A stretch of DNA of 64,000 bases from Psychroflexus tropicus DSM 15496 (GCF_000378765.1 NZ_KB905343.1:466630-530629), one strand, 5' to 3'; shown: positions 26,346 through 35,312, counted from the stretch's first letter. Numbers and translations: made by a program. Notes: generated by a model not told the origin, from the letters alone.

Positions 26346-29300
26346 TTAAAAATTAATTTCTAATCCTGCCGTTATTGTTCTTAGTTCAGGCAACTGACTA
26401 CTTCCAGGAGATTGTGGATCTAAACCTTGATAATCTGTAAACGTGAAGAGATTCTGTCCAGTAACTATGATTCGTGAGGAGCGAATTAAAGAAGGTAGAA
26501 GCGGAAGTTGGTAACTTAAAGCCAGTGTTCGCAGCCTCACAAAAGAAGCATCTGTAACTAGGAAATTACTATTTAATGCATCGTTATAAGCAAAATTAGA
26601 AGACAGCAATTGTGAAGCTCTTTGTGTCACATTAGTGTCTCCTGGATTTCGCCAACGGTTATCAAAATCACTTTGCAAAACGTTTGACATTCTCCCTGGT
26701 GCTTGTCTAAACAACCGTGGTCCATCTTGCCCCACAAATTCTAAAAGAAATGACAGGCTCAAATTTTTGTAATTGATTTGATTTTGTAATCCTGCAAAGT
26801 ATTGACGGCCAACATCAACGGTAACCACCCTGTCTTCAAAATTTAAAGTACCGTCCTGATTAGCGTCTTCTACCCTAAATAAACCCGTTTCTGGATCAAC
26901 CCCATTAAATCTATAAAGTCTAAGTATATTAAGTGGTTGTCCTACTTCATAAATGTTGGCGTAGGGGGAATCTTCAATTCCTGGATAGGCAACAAGCTTA
27001 TTTCTAGGAAGGGTTAAGTTGAAGTTTGTTTGCCAACGCCAGTTGGACGATTGGAGGCTAATCAAAGTACCTTCAATTTCCCAACCTGTGTTTTCCACAG
27101 TTGCTGGTAAATTGGCTTGTACTGAATTGAATCCAGTTAGCGCTGGAAGACTAAAGCCAACTAATTGATTGGACGATCTGTTCCTAAACCAACTCACTTG
27201 AAATCGAATCCTGTCTTCTAAAAAGCCCAGTTCAATTCCAGCTTCCAATTTTTTATTAGTCTCCCAGGAATAATCTGGGTTAACCAGTTGGGTAGGGAAT
27301 AAACCTCCAGGAGCAGGGGTGGGTGAGTAGGTGTCTAAGTAGCCGTAATCTTGAATCTGATCGTTACCAGTAATCCCATAACTTCCTCTCAATTTTCCAA
27401 AACTTAACCAGGATAAGTTTTTAAAAACATCTTCCTCAGAAAATATCCAAGCCGCACCTATAGCTCCAAAATTGGCAAATTGTTTACCAGGTCCAAAACG
27501 CGAGGAGCCATCCCGCCGTCCTGTAAAATTAAGTAGATAGCGCTCCTTGAGATTAAGACCTATTCTTCCAAAAATAGCATTGTATCTGTATAGGATTTCT
27601 TGATTGTTGGAGACAAATACAGACCCTGCCGCCGCTAGATTACCTACCAATTGTTCATTGGAATAGCCCACTCCGCTTGCCCTTAAATTTTTGGATCTCT
27701 GTTCCTGGAAAGTGGCGCCTACTAAACCATCAATTTGTAAATTTCCTATCTCCGTACGATAGTCTATTTGAGGTTCAATGATCCAAGAGTTTCTATTGGT
27801 CAGCGAATGACTGGATCTGGCTTGTGCATTATCCCTAAACGAAGGATCTAAGGCTTCCACTGGATTTTTTACCAATTCTTCATTGTTTAATGCGGTATAG
27901 CCTGCATTGACTTTAACCAATAATCCATTGATGACTTCAAAACTTAATCCGAGGTTGCTTATTAATTGTTGAGTTTTAGCATTACTTCGATTTAAGGTCA
28001 CAGCCAGTGGATTGGTCCAGGTGGAATCCTCCCAGTTTAAACTACCGTCATCGTTATATAAAGCTGGGGCATTGGGTGGAAGTAATAAGGCGTTACTTAC
28101 AAAATTTGTACTGTTAAACTGATCATTCACATCAACACCATAGTTAACTGAGATCCTTGCTTTAAACCGATCGTCATCTGTTCTATGATTTAGAGACAAA
28201 CCTGAGGACCACTTTTCATAGCCAAAGTCGCCAGGGAAAACAGTCCCTGTTTTGAAATACCCATTAGACATTTGGAAGGAAGTATTTTTACTTCCTCCAG
28301 AAAGCATCACATTGGCATTGGTGGTTTCTGCGGTACCACCAAAGATGGTTTCTTGCCAATCTGTATAGCGGTCTCTGTCCCAAAGGAGAAGGTCTTCTGC
28401 TCTTACAGGTGTTGGTTCTCTATCATCATTGGCAAAGGCTTCTTCTCTCAACTGTATGTAATCTTGGGTGTTGAGAAGGTTTAAACGGCTTTCAACATCA
28501 CTTACCCCAGTATACACCCTGGCACTAACTTTAGTTTTTTGATTATAATTCTCACCATCCTTGGTCGTGATTAGAATGACCCCATTGGCTCCTCGAGATC
28601 CATAAATAGCAGTAGCATCGGCATCTTTAAGGATTTCTATGCTTTGAATGTTAGAAAGATTTAATGTACTTAAGGGGTCGAGACCAGTGGTTGTAGAAGT
28701 AGTTAATCCACTAAAACTATTGAGTGGACTGGAGTCTATAGGCACCCCATCTATGATATACAGGGGTAAGTTTCCATTGTTTTCAAAACCAGTTCTTAAA
28801 CTGCTTTGACCTCGGATTTGTATTTGAGAGGCTGCACCTGGGATCCCCGTTCTTTGTACTACAGAAACCCCAGCCATTCGGCCTGCTAAAGCATCTATGG
28901 GACTTACCACGGGCTGCAATTCTATATCTTCTGCAGTAACCCTAGATATATTCCCTGTACTGTTACGCTTGGTGGTGTTGTAATACCCAGCATTGATTTT
29001 AACTTCTTCAAGGGCAGCAACATCTTCTTCTAGCTGTACGTTGATTTCTCGTTGGCCATTGATTTCTCGAGCAACCGTTTTAAACCCAACATAGGAGAAT
29101 ACCAAAGTGCCATTGGATGGTGCTGTAATGCTATATCTACCATCTTGATTGGTCACCGTACCCTGTGTTGTATTTTTTAAGGACACCGTTACACCAGGTA
29201 TGGGGAGTCCATTTGGATCTTCTACTACACCAGTGATTTCGTTTTGTTGAAAGGGCAGGGGAGTAGTTCTGGATTCTGCATGTGCAGATAGTGATAGGAA

Positions 29301-29363
29301 GAAAAATAGTCCTCCCATATAAATGAGCGCCACCCGTTGGAGGCGCGAATACTTATTTTTCAT
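26346..29363 (-). CDS. SusC/RagA-family TonB-linked outer-membrane transporter
   Basis: A 1005-aa transporter. A signal peptide ends near SLSAHA. A carboxypeptidase-regulatory-like repeat follows (EITGVVEDPNGLPIPGVTVS). The plug domain contains RGQSSLR and DADATAIYGSRGANGVILIT, the SusC signature. The rest is a 22-strand-type barrel ending in phenylalanine (TAGLEINF). With SusD it imports large ligands using TonB energy. No FecR/sigma pair lies nearby. Instead the gene has an unusually long structured leader of about 600 nt with an internal terminator, suggesting control by attenuation. Confidence 0.95.
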   Translation of the reverse strand: MKNKYSRLQRVALIYMGGLFFFLSLSAHAESRTTPLPFQQNEITGVVEDPNGLPIPGVTVSLKNTTQGTVTNQDGRYSITAPSNGTLVFSYVGFKTVAREINGQREINVQLEEDVAALEEVKINAGYYNTTKRNSTGNISRVTAEDIELQPVVSPIDALAGRMAGVSVVQRTGIPGAASQIQIRGQSSLRTGFENNGNLPLYIIDGVPIDSSPLNSFSGLTTSTTTGLDPLSTLNLSNIQSIEILKDADATAIYGSRGANGVILITTKDGENYNQKTKVSARVYTGVSDVESRLNLLNTQDYIQLREEAFANDDREPTPVRAEDLLLWDRDRYTDWQETIFGGTAETTNANVMLSGGSKNTSFQMSNGYFKTGTVFPGDFGYEKWSSGLSLNHRTDDDRFKARISVNYGVDVNDQFNSTNFVSNALLLPPNAPALYNDDGSLNWEDSTWTNPLAVTLNRSNAKTQQLISNLGLSFEVINGLLVKVNAGYTALNNEELVKNPVEALDPSFRDNAQARSSHSLTNRNSWIIEPQIDYRTEIGNLQIDGLVGATFQEQRSKNLRASGVGYSNEQLVGNLAAAGSVFVSNNQEILYRYNAIFGRIGLNLKERYLLNFTGRRDGSSRFGPGKQFANFGAIGAAWIFSEEDVFKNLSWLSFGKLRGSYGITGNDQIQDYGYLDTYSPTPAPGGLFPTQLVNPDYSWETNKKLEAGIELGFLEDRIRFQVSWFRNRSSNQLVGFSLPALTGFNSVQANLPATVENTGWEIEGTLISLQSSNWRWQTNFNLTLPRNKLVAYPGIEDSPYANIYEVGQPLNILRLYRFNGVDPETGLFRVEDANQDGTLNFEDRVVTVDVGRQYFAGLQNQINYKNLSLSFLLEFVGQDGPRLFRQAPGRMSNVLQSDFDNRWRNPGDTNVTQRASQLLSSNFAYNDALNSNFLVTDASFVRLRTLALSYQLPLLPSLIRSSRIIVTGQNLFTFTDYQGLDPQSPGSSQLPELRTITAGLEINF

Positions 29364-29957
29364 AATTTTACGTGAGTTTTTAAATGAAACCTAGTTTTAT
29401 TTAAGCCCAGGCCTTCCCCGCTAGACTGCAATCCTAGGGGAAGGCTTTTTGGCTTAATACCTTTTTTTAAAAAGGGCTAATTCAAATTTTCTTACATAGA
29501 CAAACATTTAGATCATTAAACAATAGTCTCTGTGATGAGACTTTAGTTCCTATTGTAAAAGTGCCCAGAGTCTCAAGGAGACCCCACCCAAGACTGTTAC
29601 TAATAATAGGGAATGTAACAGCGCCCCACGGGATTATTGGTTTGGTTTTCCTGTTCCCGCAAACAGGTTGAGGTTAGACAAATTATAGCAGTTTCTTCAT
29701 TTTCCTTTTATGAAAATTGAAGCTGCAAGCGAGACTTTTATAAATTTTAGAAGAGAGCCTTGAAAATGCAAGTGAGGATAGACGCAAAAAAGGGCGTGAG
29801 AACTCAACTTACCGCATTGGGGTACTGGTATACCATGCAACAATAAGCAAGCTCACGCCCGGGTCGTGAGCATCCTAGCTTATCATCTCGTTGCAAAAAA
29901 TTACCAGTTTTCAATGCGAGATTCAAAGCGAATGCTTCTAATATTTTACTTTAAGAA
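29364..29957 (-). ncRNA. Long structured leader of the susC operon
   Basis: No protein gene was found in 29364-30071. The minus-strand transcript expected from the promoter at 29964-29971 would carry a leader of about 594 nt rich in hairpins: 29650-29667 (CCTGTT/AACAGG), 29594-29621 (CTGTTAC/GTAACAG), 29688-29726 (interrupted GCAG...CTGC stem), 29525-29542 (AGTCTC/GAGACT), 29570-29582 (GTCTC/GAGAC) and 29411-29445 (GCCTTCCCC/GGGGAAGGC). The first 175 nt contain a terminator and a competing hairpin. I recognise no known riboswitch class; this may be a regulatory RNA or a cis attenuator. Confidence 0.6.
29786..29871 (-). promoter_or_regulatory. Antiterminator/terminator switch in the susC leader
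   Basis: Read on the minus strand, segment 1 is GCTCACGACCC (29871-29861), segment 2 is GGGCGTGAGC (29860-29851) and segment 3 is CTCACGCCC (29800-29792), followed by six U (29791-29786). Segments 2 and 3 form a perfect 9-bp intrinsic terminator. Segments 1 and 2 form a perfect 7-bp hairpin that excludes it. This is the classic layout of transcription attenuation. A six-codon frame, ATG at 29873 to TGA, spans segments 1-2 and might act as a leader peptide. Confidence 0.65.
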
Positions 29958-29963
29958 GTTTCG

Positions 29964-29971
29964 CAAATATA
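29964..29971 (-). promoter_or_regulatory. -7 promoter box for the susC operon
   Basis: On the minus strand TATATTTG matches the Bacteroidota -7 consensus TAnnTTTG exactly. No clear -33 box was seen. Transcription would start near 29957 and enter the structured leader. The divergent XRE-type gene starts about 100 bp away. Confidence 0.6.
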
Positions 29972-30071
29972 TTAATGTATGGTAAATATATAAAATAATT
30001 GATTTGTAGCTCATAAAGACTACAGTTTTTTTGTTAAAGTTTTTGAGATTGCTATTTAATAGGGATACAAA

Positions 30072-30329
30072 ATGGATACTTCAAAATTAAATAAGCTATA
30101 TCTTAAAAGATTCGGAGAAAATGTACGTAAACGAAGAATTGAATTGAACCTTAGTTATAGACAACTTGCTCAACAATGTGATGTAGATTTTAGTGCTATA
30201 TCGAAGATAGAGAAAGGTTTAAAAAGCTTTGAATTTTCTACGATTATCGAACTTGCTAAAGGACTAGAAATTCATCCACGTGACTTATTAGACTTTGATA
30301 TAGAATCAGATGATTTTATTAAAAATTAA
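30072..30329 (+). CDS. XRE-family helix-turn-helix regulator
   Basis: An 85-aa protein that is almost entirely a cI/XRE HTH domain (LSYRQLAQQCDVDFSAISKIEKGL at about residues 26-48), with a short acidic tail. It is divergent from the susC leader promoter and could repress it or itself. A possible promoter lies upstream (T-rich stretch ending TTTG near 30030, then TATTTAAT about 20 bp later). Its 3' end overlaps a convergent small gene by 4 bp. The target is unknown. Confidence 0.82.
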   Translation: MDTSKLNKLYLKRFGENVRKRRIELNLSYRQLAQQCDVDFSAISKIEKGLKSFEFSTIIELAKGLEIHPRDLLDFDIESDDFIKN

Positions 30330-30553
30330 AGTTTTGAATAGATCTCTAGTTTATAACCATCTACAAAAACTATTTTATTTAGAATTTTATTGTTTTTAAA
30401 GTCGTACTCAACCTCCACAAAGAATTTTTCTAAGGCATAAAGAGCAAACCTAGATTTAGGTTCTAATCTGTAAATAATGAATTCACCTTTTGTAAATAGC
30501 ATTTTATATTGATCTTCATTTTTTAATAATTTGTATTCTTTTAAAGTCATCAT
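30326..30553 (-). CDS. Hypothetical small protein
   Basis: A 75-aa soluble protein with no recognised domain (YKLLKNEDQYKMLFTKGEFI; FALYALEKFFVEVEYDFKNN). The composition is protein-like and it lies 5 bp after the exported protein gene upstream, so the two are likely co-transcribed. This type of small beta-rich protein is frequent in Bacteroidota accessory regions. No function can be assigned. Confidence 0.55.
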   Translation of the reverse strand: MMTLKEYKLLKNEDQYKMLFTKGEFIIYRLEPKSRFALYALEKFFVEVEYDFKNNKILNKIVFVDGYKLEIYSKL

Positions 30554-30558
30554 GGTAA

Positions 30559-30975
30559 TTAGATCTTGTTTTTATTTAAGGTTAAGCCAAATAACTTAAG
30601 GTATTCAGAGTAATCAAACCACCTTGAAGATTTCCTATTATCACTATTGTGTTTCTCCCATATCTCCATCTTTACTTTTCCGTTTTCATAAATCAAATAG
30701 ACACTATCGTTTGAAAATTGTAGTAGGAAATCATTTTTTTCTTCTTCACTAAATAAACGAAAAACGTGTTTTTTGAATTTTGACATAAATCTCGTTTTAT
30801 CAATTGAGGGTTTATTTATGTACAGAGATGTATAGTCTCCAGAATCACCTTTAATAATTAATTCATAGAACTCTTGATGTTCCAACAGCTGAGCACCTTC
30901 AATTTTTCCAATTATGTTTTGAGATTGAGTTAGGTTTATAAAAATTAAGATGATATTAACTAAAGCGTATTTCAT
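30559..30975 (-). CDS. Hypothetical exported protein
   Basis: A 138-aa protein with a short signal peptide (YALVNIILIFINLTQSQ) and a soluble remainder with many aromatic and charged residues (KKHVFRLFSEEEKNDFLLQF; RKSSRWFDYSEYLKLFGL). No family was recognised. It is the first gene of a two-gene minus-strand unit. The 386 bp that follow (30976-31361) hold no gene, only AT-rich DNA with a diverged copy of the intergenic repeat. Confidence 0.55.
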   Translation of the reverse strand: MKYALVNIILIFINLTQSQNIIGKIEGAQLLEHQEFYELIIKGDSGDYTSLYINKPSIDKTRFMSKFKKHVFRLFSEEEKNDFLLQFSNDSVYLIYENGKVKMEIWEKHNSDNRKSSRWFDYSEYLKLFGLTLNKNKI

Positions 30976-31074
30976 GACAATTATTAAATATTGAAATCCT
31001 TTAGGATCATAATTTATCTAATTTACAAAATGAAATAATTTGTTTTAAATTTTAGCATAATTAATTATTCCTTA

Positions 31075-31140
31075 TATTTATGCTTTTCCGTTATTTGATT
31101 CAATTTTACAATATAATTCGCTAATCAGTTAAACATTTGA
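31075..31140. repeat. Intergenic repeat, copy A (diverged)
   Basis: TATGCTTTTCCGTTATTTGA followed by a TTTTACA stretch, and later CGCTAATCAGTTAAACATTTGATG, align with the boxes TATGCTTTTGCGTTATTTGG (35600-35619) and GCGAGTTGTGTAACATTTGA (43048-43067). It lies 220 bp ahead of the gene at 31362. Similarity is by eye and moderate. Confidence 0.4.
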
Positions 31141-31361
31141 TGTAAAGTTGTAATTTTATAAATATATAATTAATTAGAAGCAACCTTCAAAGAAATTCTT
31201 AAATCAAATAGTTGTTATTAAATATCAACAATAACGATTTAAATATCTGATTAAAATAATTTTACTAATATATATCATACAATCTTGAAACGATATTACA
31301 GCCAAAAATAGTAAACGGATAAATTTAGTAAGAACTAATTAATACTAACCAAAATTAAAAT

Positions 31362-32390
31362 ATGGAAATTGACAAAATTGAGATATCAAAAGTTGATATT
31401 GAAAATAATCAGGTCGAAAAAATTGATTCAACACTTTACGGCGATGAGTTAGTAAACTACCTAGAAGAGTTATTTCAAATTGTAATTGACGGAGGTAGTG
31501 GAAGAAAATTTGAATTTGAGAGAAAAACAACAGAGGTTAGAGCTCAAATCACTAAGATTAATAATCAAGAAGATTTTACCGAAATAACTGATGTAATAGC
31601 GCAAAGACTACTAAATAGTGAAAGTGATGCTCAAGAACGAATGGATGCATTGGGAATAATTATATTAAAAGGAATAGTTGTCCAAGCATTAATTATTGAT
31701 GAAGATCAAGAAAAATTCATAATCTGTAAGGCTGATCATAATGATTTCTTGGATGAAGTAAATTATGAGTTAACAAGAGGTCTTCCTATTAAGAAAAAAG
31801 CTTTTAAAGCATTTGTCTGTGAACTAAATGAAGAAGACAATATTAATGATGTTCTGGTATACGATACAAATCCTAAAGATACTAAATATTGGTGGGCAGA
31901 TTTCTTAGAATTGGAAAAGGTCTTTACAGACGAATATAATACAGAAAAGGCTTTTAATGCGATAGATAAATCTGTTTTTAATGGAATTAAAAAGAAACAT
32001 CCACAGGATTATACATATTTACGGAATAGTACGGTAAGATATTTTCGGTCTAATGATAGGTTTGAAATGAATGATTTTTTAGACAACGGAATTGGAAATT
32101 ATGAACCTTATGATAATGAATTAAATATAAACGAAGTAAAAGATAAAATAAGAGAATTACCAACAAAAAAAAGATCTCCTTTTGACAACCAATTTAACAT
32201 AATTAAAGAAAAGGTTACAGCCAGATTTAAAAGTACAGTAATACTTACAGAACAAATTGATCTACAAATAAAACAAGATATTCCTGAAGATGTAATTTTC
32301 GCTCACGAAGATCCAGATGGTACTAAATATGTGAAAATCCGCTCTGAAAAAGGATACAAATTTTTCATAAAAGATAATGAAGAAAATTAA
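31362..32390 (+). CDS. Hypothetical protein, possibly YejK/NdpA-like; first gene of a two-gene unit
   Basis: A 342-aa acidic cytosolic protein. Its order of segments vaguely recalls the nucleoid-associated YejK/NdpA family: an N-terminal helical region, a central beta region (IIILKGIVVQALIIDEDQEK), a helical middle around WWADFLELEKVF, and a C-terminal ending (DLQIKQDIPEDVIFAHEDPD ... KYVKIRSEKGY). This likeness is weak. The gene is coupled to a membrane protein gene by a 1-nt stop/start overlap (TAATG). A cytosolic sensor paired with a membrane partner is a common layout for phage defence, for example Kiwa, but no such family was confirmed. Confidence 0.55.
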   Translation: MEIDKIEISKVDIENNQVEKIDSTLYGDELVNYLEELFQIVIDGGSGRKFEFERKTTEVRAQITKINNQEDFTEITDVIAQRLLNSESDAQERMDALGIIILKGIVVQALIIDEDQEKFIICKADHNDFLDEVNYELTRGLPIKKKAFKAFVCELNEEDNINDVLVYDTNPKDTKYWWADFLELEKVFTDEYNTEKAFNAIDKSVFNGIKKKHPQDYTYLRNSTVRYFRSNDRFEMNDFLDNGIGNYEPYDNELNINEVKDKIRELPTKKRSPFDNQFNIIKEKVTARFKSTVILTEQIDLQIKQDIPEDVIFAHEDPDGTKYVKIRSEKGYKFFIKDNEEN

Positions 32391-33913
32391 TGAGTATAAT
32401 TGGTTTTATAAATAGAATTTTTCCTGATGCAATAAAATCGAAAGATTTTGAGAACGATGAACGCTTTGAAATATCATATAAATCAAAAACTTTTGAGCCT
32501 CAAAATATAGAGTTAATTGAGGAAAGCTTCAATTTTTTAAGTAATGATGATTCTTTATTATTGACAGTAATTTTTGGGAATTCTGAACCGGTAATTTTGA
32601 ATTCCCAAAATGTAGACTTTAATAAATTTATTGAAGAATTAGAAGGTGAATTTGAATTTCAAGATGAAGAAGAAATTAAAATTATTATTTTAATAAATAA
32701 AAATAATGACCAAGGAGTTATTAATATTTATGATTTTGCCGCCTTTAAAAGAGAATTGATAAAATTAAATTTTGAACAATTTCTAAACGTATTCGATAGA
32801 GCATTTAAGAATAATGAAAACATCATTTTTAGGGTTCATAATTTAGAGTTAGAATTTTATTCTTCGACAATTTTTTTTGTTCCATTCAGAGAGATTAAAC
32901 ATGAAAAACTTATAAAAAAAAATGATCGATTTTTACACATCAAAAAGCTGAACACTGTAAGTAATTTTGATTCTAGCGATAAATATGAGCTTTCTCCAAT
33001 AGACTTTGAGTTATCAAAAGAAAACTCTAAACATATAGACATTTGTGAGATCTTCAAACTATATGCATTAGTTTTATCAGTTATTTATCTTTTTGATATA
33101 AGTTCAGTTTCAGGCAATATCTTAGAATATAAACTGAATGGATATAAATCTTTCAAAGGAAAAATTGATATTTCTAAACTTAAAAACTCCAAATTAAACT
33201 CATATTTACCGATATTTAAGTGGGTTTTTAAAGGAGGAAGCCTAACCGATAAAATTGGATTATCAAGAAATATTATTTCTCTTCATTTTGAGGATAAAGA
33301 TCAAATTTATTTAACAGGAAATCCTTATTTGTCAGTCCAATCCAGTTTTAAATTATATGAAAAAGATAATATAAAGCAATACATTGAATTAAGAAATAAA
33401 ATTTCAGAACAATTAATTGATTTTAATAATAGAGCAAGCAAAATTGTGGAGAATTTTGCAAATGGATTTCAAAAAAGTTCACTAGCTCTATTAAGTTTTT
33501 ATATTTCGACGATCGTAATTAGAGTTTTAAGCAAAGGAGATTTCTTTAATGTTTTCACATTAGACGCAATGATTTTATCAATTGCATTTTTAACAGGTTC
33601 TTTAATTTATTATTTTGTTTCGAGATGGGAGATAAAAAGTCAAAGAACAAGATTTGTCAAAAGTTATCAAAATTTGAAAAATCGGTATCAAGATTTATTA
33701 AATGAAGATGATATAAATAGAATTTTAAATAATGATTCAGATTATCAAGATGATCTCGACTTTATTGATAATAAAAGAAAAAATTATAGTCGTATGTGGC
33801 TGATTATTTTGAGTATACTTTTTATAACCTCAGTGATACTCCATTTTATTTATAATACACATAACTTCTCAAATACTGAATTATACCAAATAATTTATAA
33901 AATTTTCAGATAA
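32390..33913 (+). CDS. Hypothetical protein with three C-terminal membrane helices
   Basis: A 507-aa protein. Residues 1-355 are soluble and mixed alpha/beta, with an acidic stretch (EELEGEFEFQDEEEIK). Three hydrophobic helices follow at about 365-384, 391-411 and 470-490, with a helical linker (RFVKSYQNLKNRYQDLLNED) between the second and third. The start overlaps the stop of the preceding gene, so translation is coupled. A large cytosolic domain with a C-terminal membrane bundle fits a membrane effector of an abortive-infection type system; this is inference, and no known family was recognised. Confidence 0.6.
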   Translation: MSIIGFINRIFPDAIKSKDFENDERFEISYKSKTFEPQNIELIEESFNFLSNDDSLLLTVIFGNSEPVILNSQNVDFNKFIEELEGEFEFQDEEEIKIIILINKNNDQGVINIYDFAAFKRELIKLNFEQFLNVFDRAFKNNENIIFRVHNLELEFYSSTIFFVPFREIKHEKLIKKNDRFLHIKKLNTVSNFDSSDKYELSPIDFELSKENSKHIDICEIFKLYALVLSVIYLFDISSVSGNILEYKLNGYKSFKGKIDISKLKNSKLNSYLPIFKWVFKGGSLTDKIGLSRNIISLHFEDKDQIYLTGNPYLSVQSSFKLYEKDNIKQYIELRNKISEQLIDFNNRASKIVENFANGFQKSSLALLSFYISTIVIRVLSKGDFFNVFTLDAMILSIAFLTGSLIYYFVSRWEIKSQRTRFVKSYQNLKNRYQDLLNEDDINRILNNDSDYQDDLDFIDNKRKNYSRMWLIILSILFITSVILHFIYNTHNFSNTELYQIIYKIFR

Positions 33914-33959
33914 ATTTTACGAAAATATGGTTATCCTGTAGTTGGAATTAATTAAAAAA

Positions 33960-34520
33960 ATGAGTTCAATATTTAAATCGCATCCTATACCGAATGGAAA
34001 TAGTTGGACCATTACATCTAAGCTTGGACATATTTTAAGAACGGCCGAAGAAAAGTATGGTGAAAGGGATAAGTCATATACAATACTAGGTGTGGAGTTT
34101 ACGACCAATGGAAATCCACAAATTTGGTATCCTGACGACTGTAAACATGTTGTTATTCAGATTACAGAAAATTGCATAAATGACATTAACCGTGCTGTAT
34201 TTCAAGTTGCTCATGAATCGATTCATTGCTTGTGTCCGACAGGAAGTCAAAACGCAAATGTGTTAGAAGAAGGATTGGCAAATTTATTTTCTATAATTTA
34301 CTGTCGAGAAAATGGACATGGAAACAATTGGACATCCAACGCACAGAGCTACACAAACGCCAGTAACTTAGTAGAAAAACTCCTAAGTATCGATGCAGAT
34401 ATAATAAAAAAGCTAAGGGCAATTGAACCGACACTATCAAAAGTAGATAAAGATTTGATGATTAGAGTCAATCCAGATATTACTTCAGAATTGGCTGATA
34501 AATTGACCAAAAAATTTTAA
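33960..34520 (+). CDS. Small HExxH metalloprotease-like protein
   Basis: A 186-aa protein from ATG 33960; a TTG at 33942 would add six residues. The zinc motif is FQVAHESIHCL (H85, E86, H89), with a Glu-rich segment VLEEGLANLF (E103, E104) as a possible third ligand, the gluzincin pattern. There is no signal peptide, so it is cytosolic. ImmA/IrrE-like peptidases and small toxin-like proteases share this layout. It stands alone between intergenic repeats. The substrate is unknown. Confidence 0.6.
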   Translation: MSSIFKSHPIPNGNSWTITSKLGHILRTAEEKYGERDKSYTILGVEFTTNGNPQIWYPDDCKHVVIQITENCINDINRAVFQVAHESIHCLCPTGSQNANVLEEGLANLFSIIYCRENGHGNNWTSNAQSYTNASNLVEKLLSIDADIIKKLRAIEPTLSKVDKDLMIRVNPDITSELADKLTKKF

Positions 34521-34540
34521 AAAGAACAATTAATGCTAAC

Positions 34541-34740
34541 ATCTGTAACCTTTACATAGCCCTTCTAAGGCTTTTTTAAGTTGTTTGGATTGAGGTTTTG
34601 GGAGATGAATGACTCTAAGTTTTAGTTTTTCAGTTTATGCTCTCTTGTTATTGAATCGTATTATATTTAAAGATGCGTTTTTGCATAGATAGTTGAGTTA
34701 AATGTCTATTTTTACGGAGATGTGAGAGTTAGTGGTAATT
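34541..34740. repeat. Intergenic repeat, copy B (diverged)
   Basis: This copy carries TGTAACCTTTACATAGCCC (34544-34562), GGCTTTTTTAAGTTGTTTGG (34569-34588), TTTATGCTCTCTTGTTATTG (34634-34653) and a last box, TTTTTACGGAGATGTGAGAG, that ends about 40 bp before the next start codon. The same boxes occur in the same order in the copies near 35.6 and 44.0 kb. No gene was found in 34521-34769. Confidence 0.5.
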
Positions 34741-34769
34741 CTTACATATCAAAATAGACTACTAGAATT

Positions 34770-35312
34770 ATGGCTGAATTTTATCACGTATCTAGGACTA
34801 ATTTGGCAGACATTAATAAGTTTGAATTACAACATTTTAGCGGACACATTGAAACAGAAGGGTTTTATTCTGCCCAAGAATTTAGAGAATATAAGTCCAA
34901 GAACTTTCCAGATGGAATTTCAAAACACGGAGAAATGCATTTACATAAACCATATAAATCAATTGGACAACGATTAGAATTTACTCTAAACGAATTGACT
35001 CTTGAAACTACATTTGAACTTGTAAGAAAATTGAAATTCCCAGAAAGAAAATCTAGATTTGAAATTACATTTGGTTGCCTGACAGTCGATGACGCATTAA
35101 AATTGAAGACTAATACTTTTGGTAACATTGGAGACATTTATAAAGTGAGGTGTCATAAATATTCTGTAGCCGATATGAATCTTGTTAGACAGGCGGGCTG
35201 CATTATTGGATTGCAAGTTGTTGCGGAAAAGTATTGGGGAGGACAATCATCGCCATTCCCATTTTGGGAAGTTTTAATGGAAAATCCTGTAACAATTCTG
35301 GAAAAGATTTAA
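34770..35312 (+). CDS. DUF2441-like hypothetical protein
   Basis: A 180-aa protein beginning MAEFYHVSRTNLADINKFEL. The opening FYHVSR and the late segment IYKVRCHKYSVADMNLVRQA resemble proteins grouped as DUF2441, which have an ADP-ribosyltransferase-like layout; I am not certain of the match. The protein is soluble, with no signal peptide. It is a single-gene unit with a repeat copy on each side. The following 398 bp (35313-35710) hold no gene, only repeats. Confidence 0.5.
   Translation: MAEFYHVSRTNLADINKFELQHFSGHIETEGFYSAQEFREYKSKNFPDGISKHGEMHLHKPYKSIGQRLEFTLNELTLETTFELVRKLKFPERKSRFEITFGCLTVDDALKLKTNTFGNIGDIYKVRCHKYSVADMNLVRQAGCIIGLQVVAEKYWGGQSSPFPFWEVLMENPVTILEKI

Noticed and set aside
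29480-29960. Structured region considered as tmRNA, RNase P RNA or a group II intron
   Set aside because: No CCA-type tRNA-like end, no RNase P core sequence, no intron domain V and no maturase gene were seen; a leader attenuator fits better.
31362-33913. Direct assignment as a Kiwa (KwaA/KwaB) system
   Set aside because: Gene order and sizes do not fit, and the membrane protein has three C-terminal helices after a 360-residue soluble head, unlike KwaA.
34732-34977. 81-codon frame overlapping the DUF2441-like gene
   Set aside because: It shares most of its length with the gene at 34770 in a different frame; that gene has the better composition and the start context after the repeat box.
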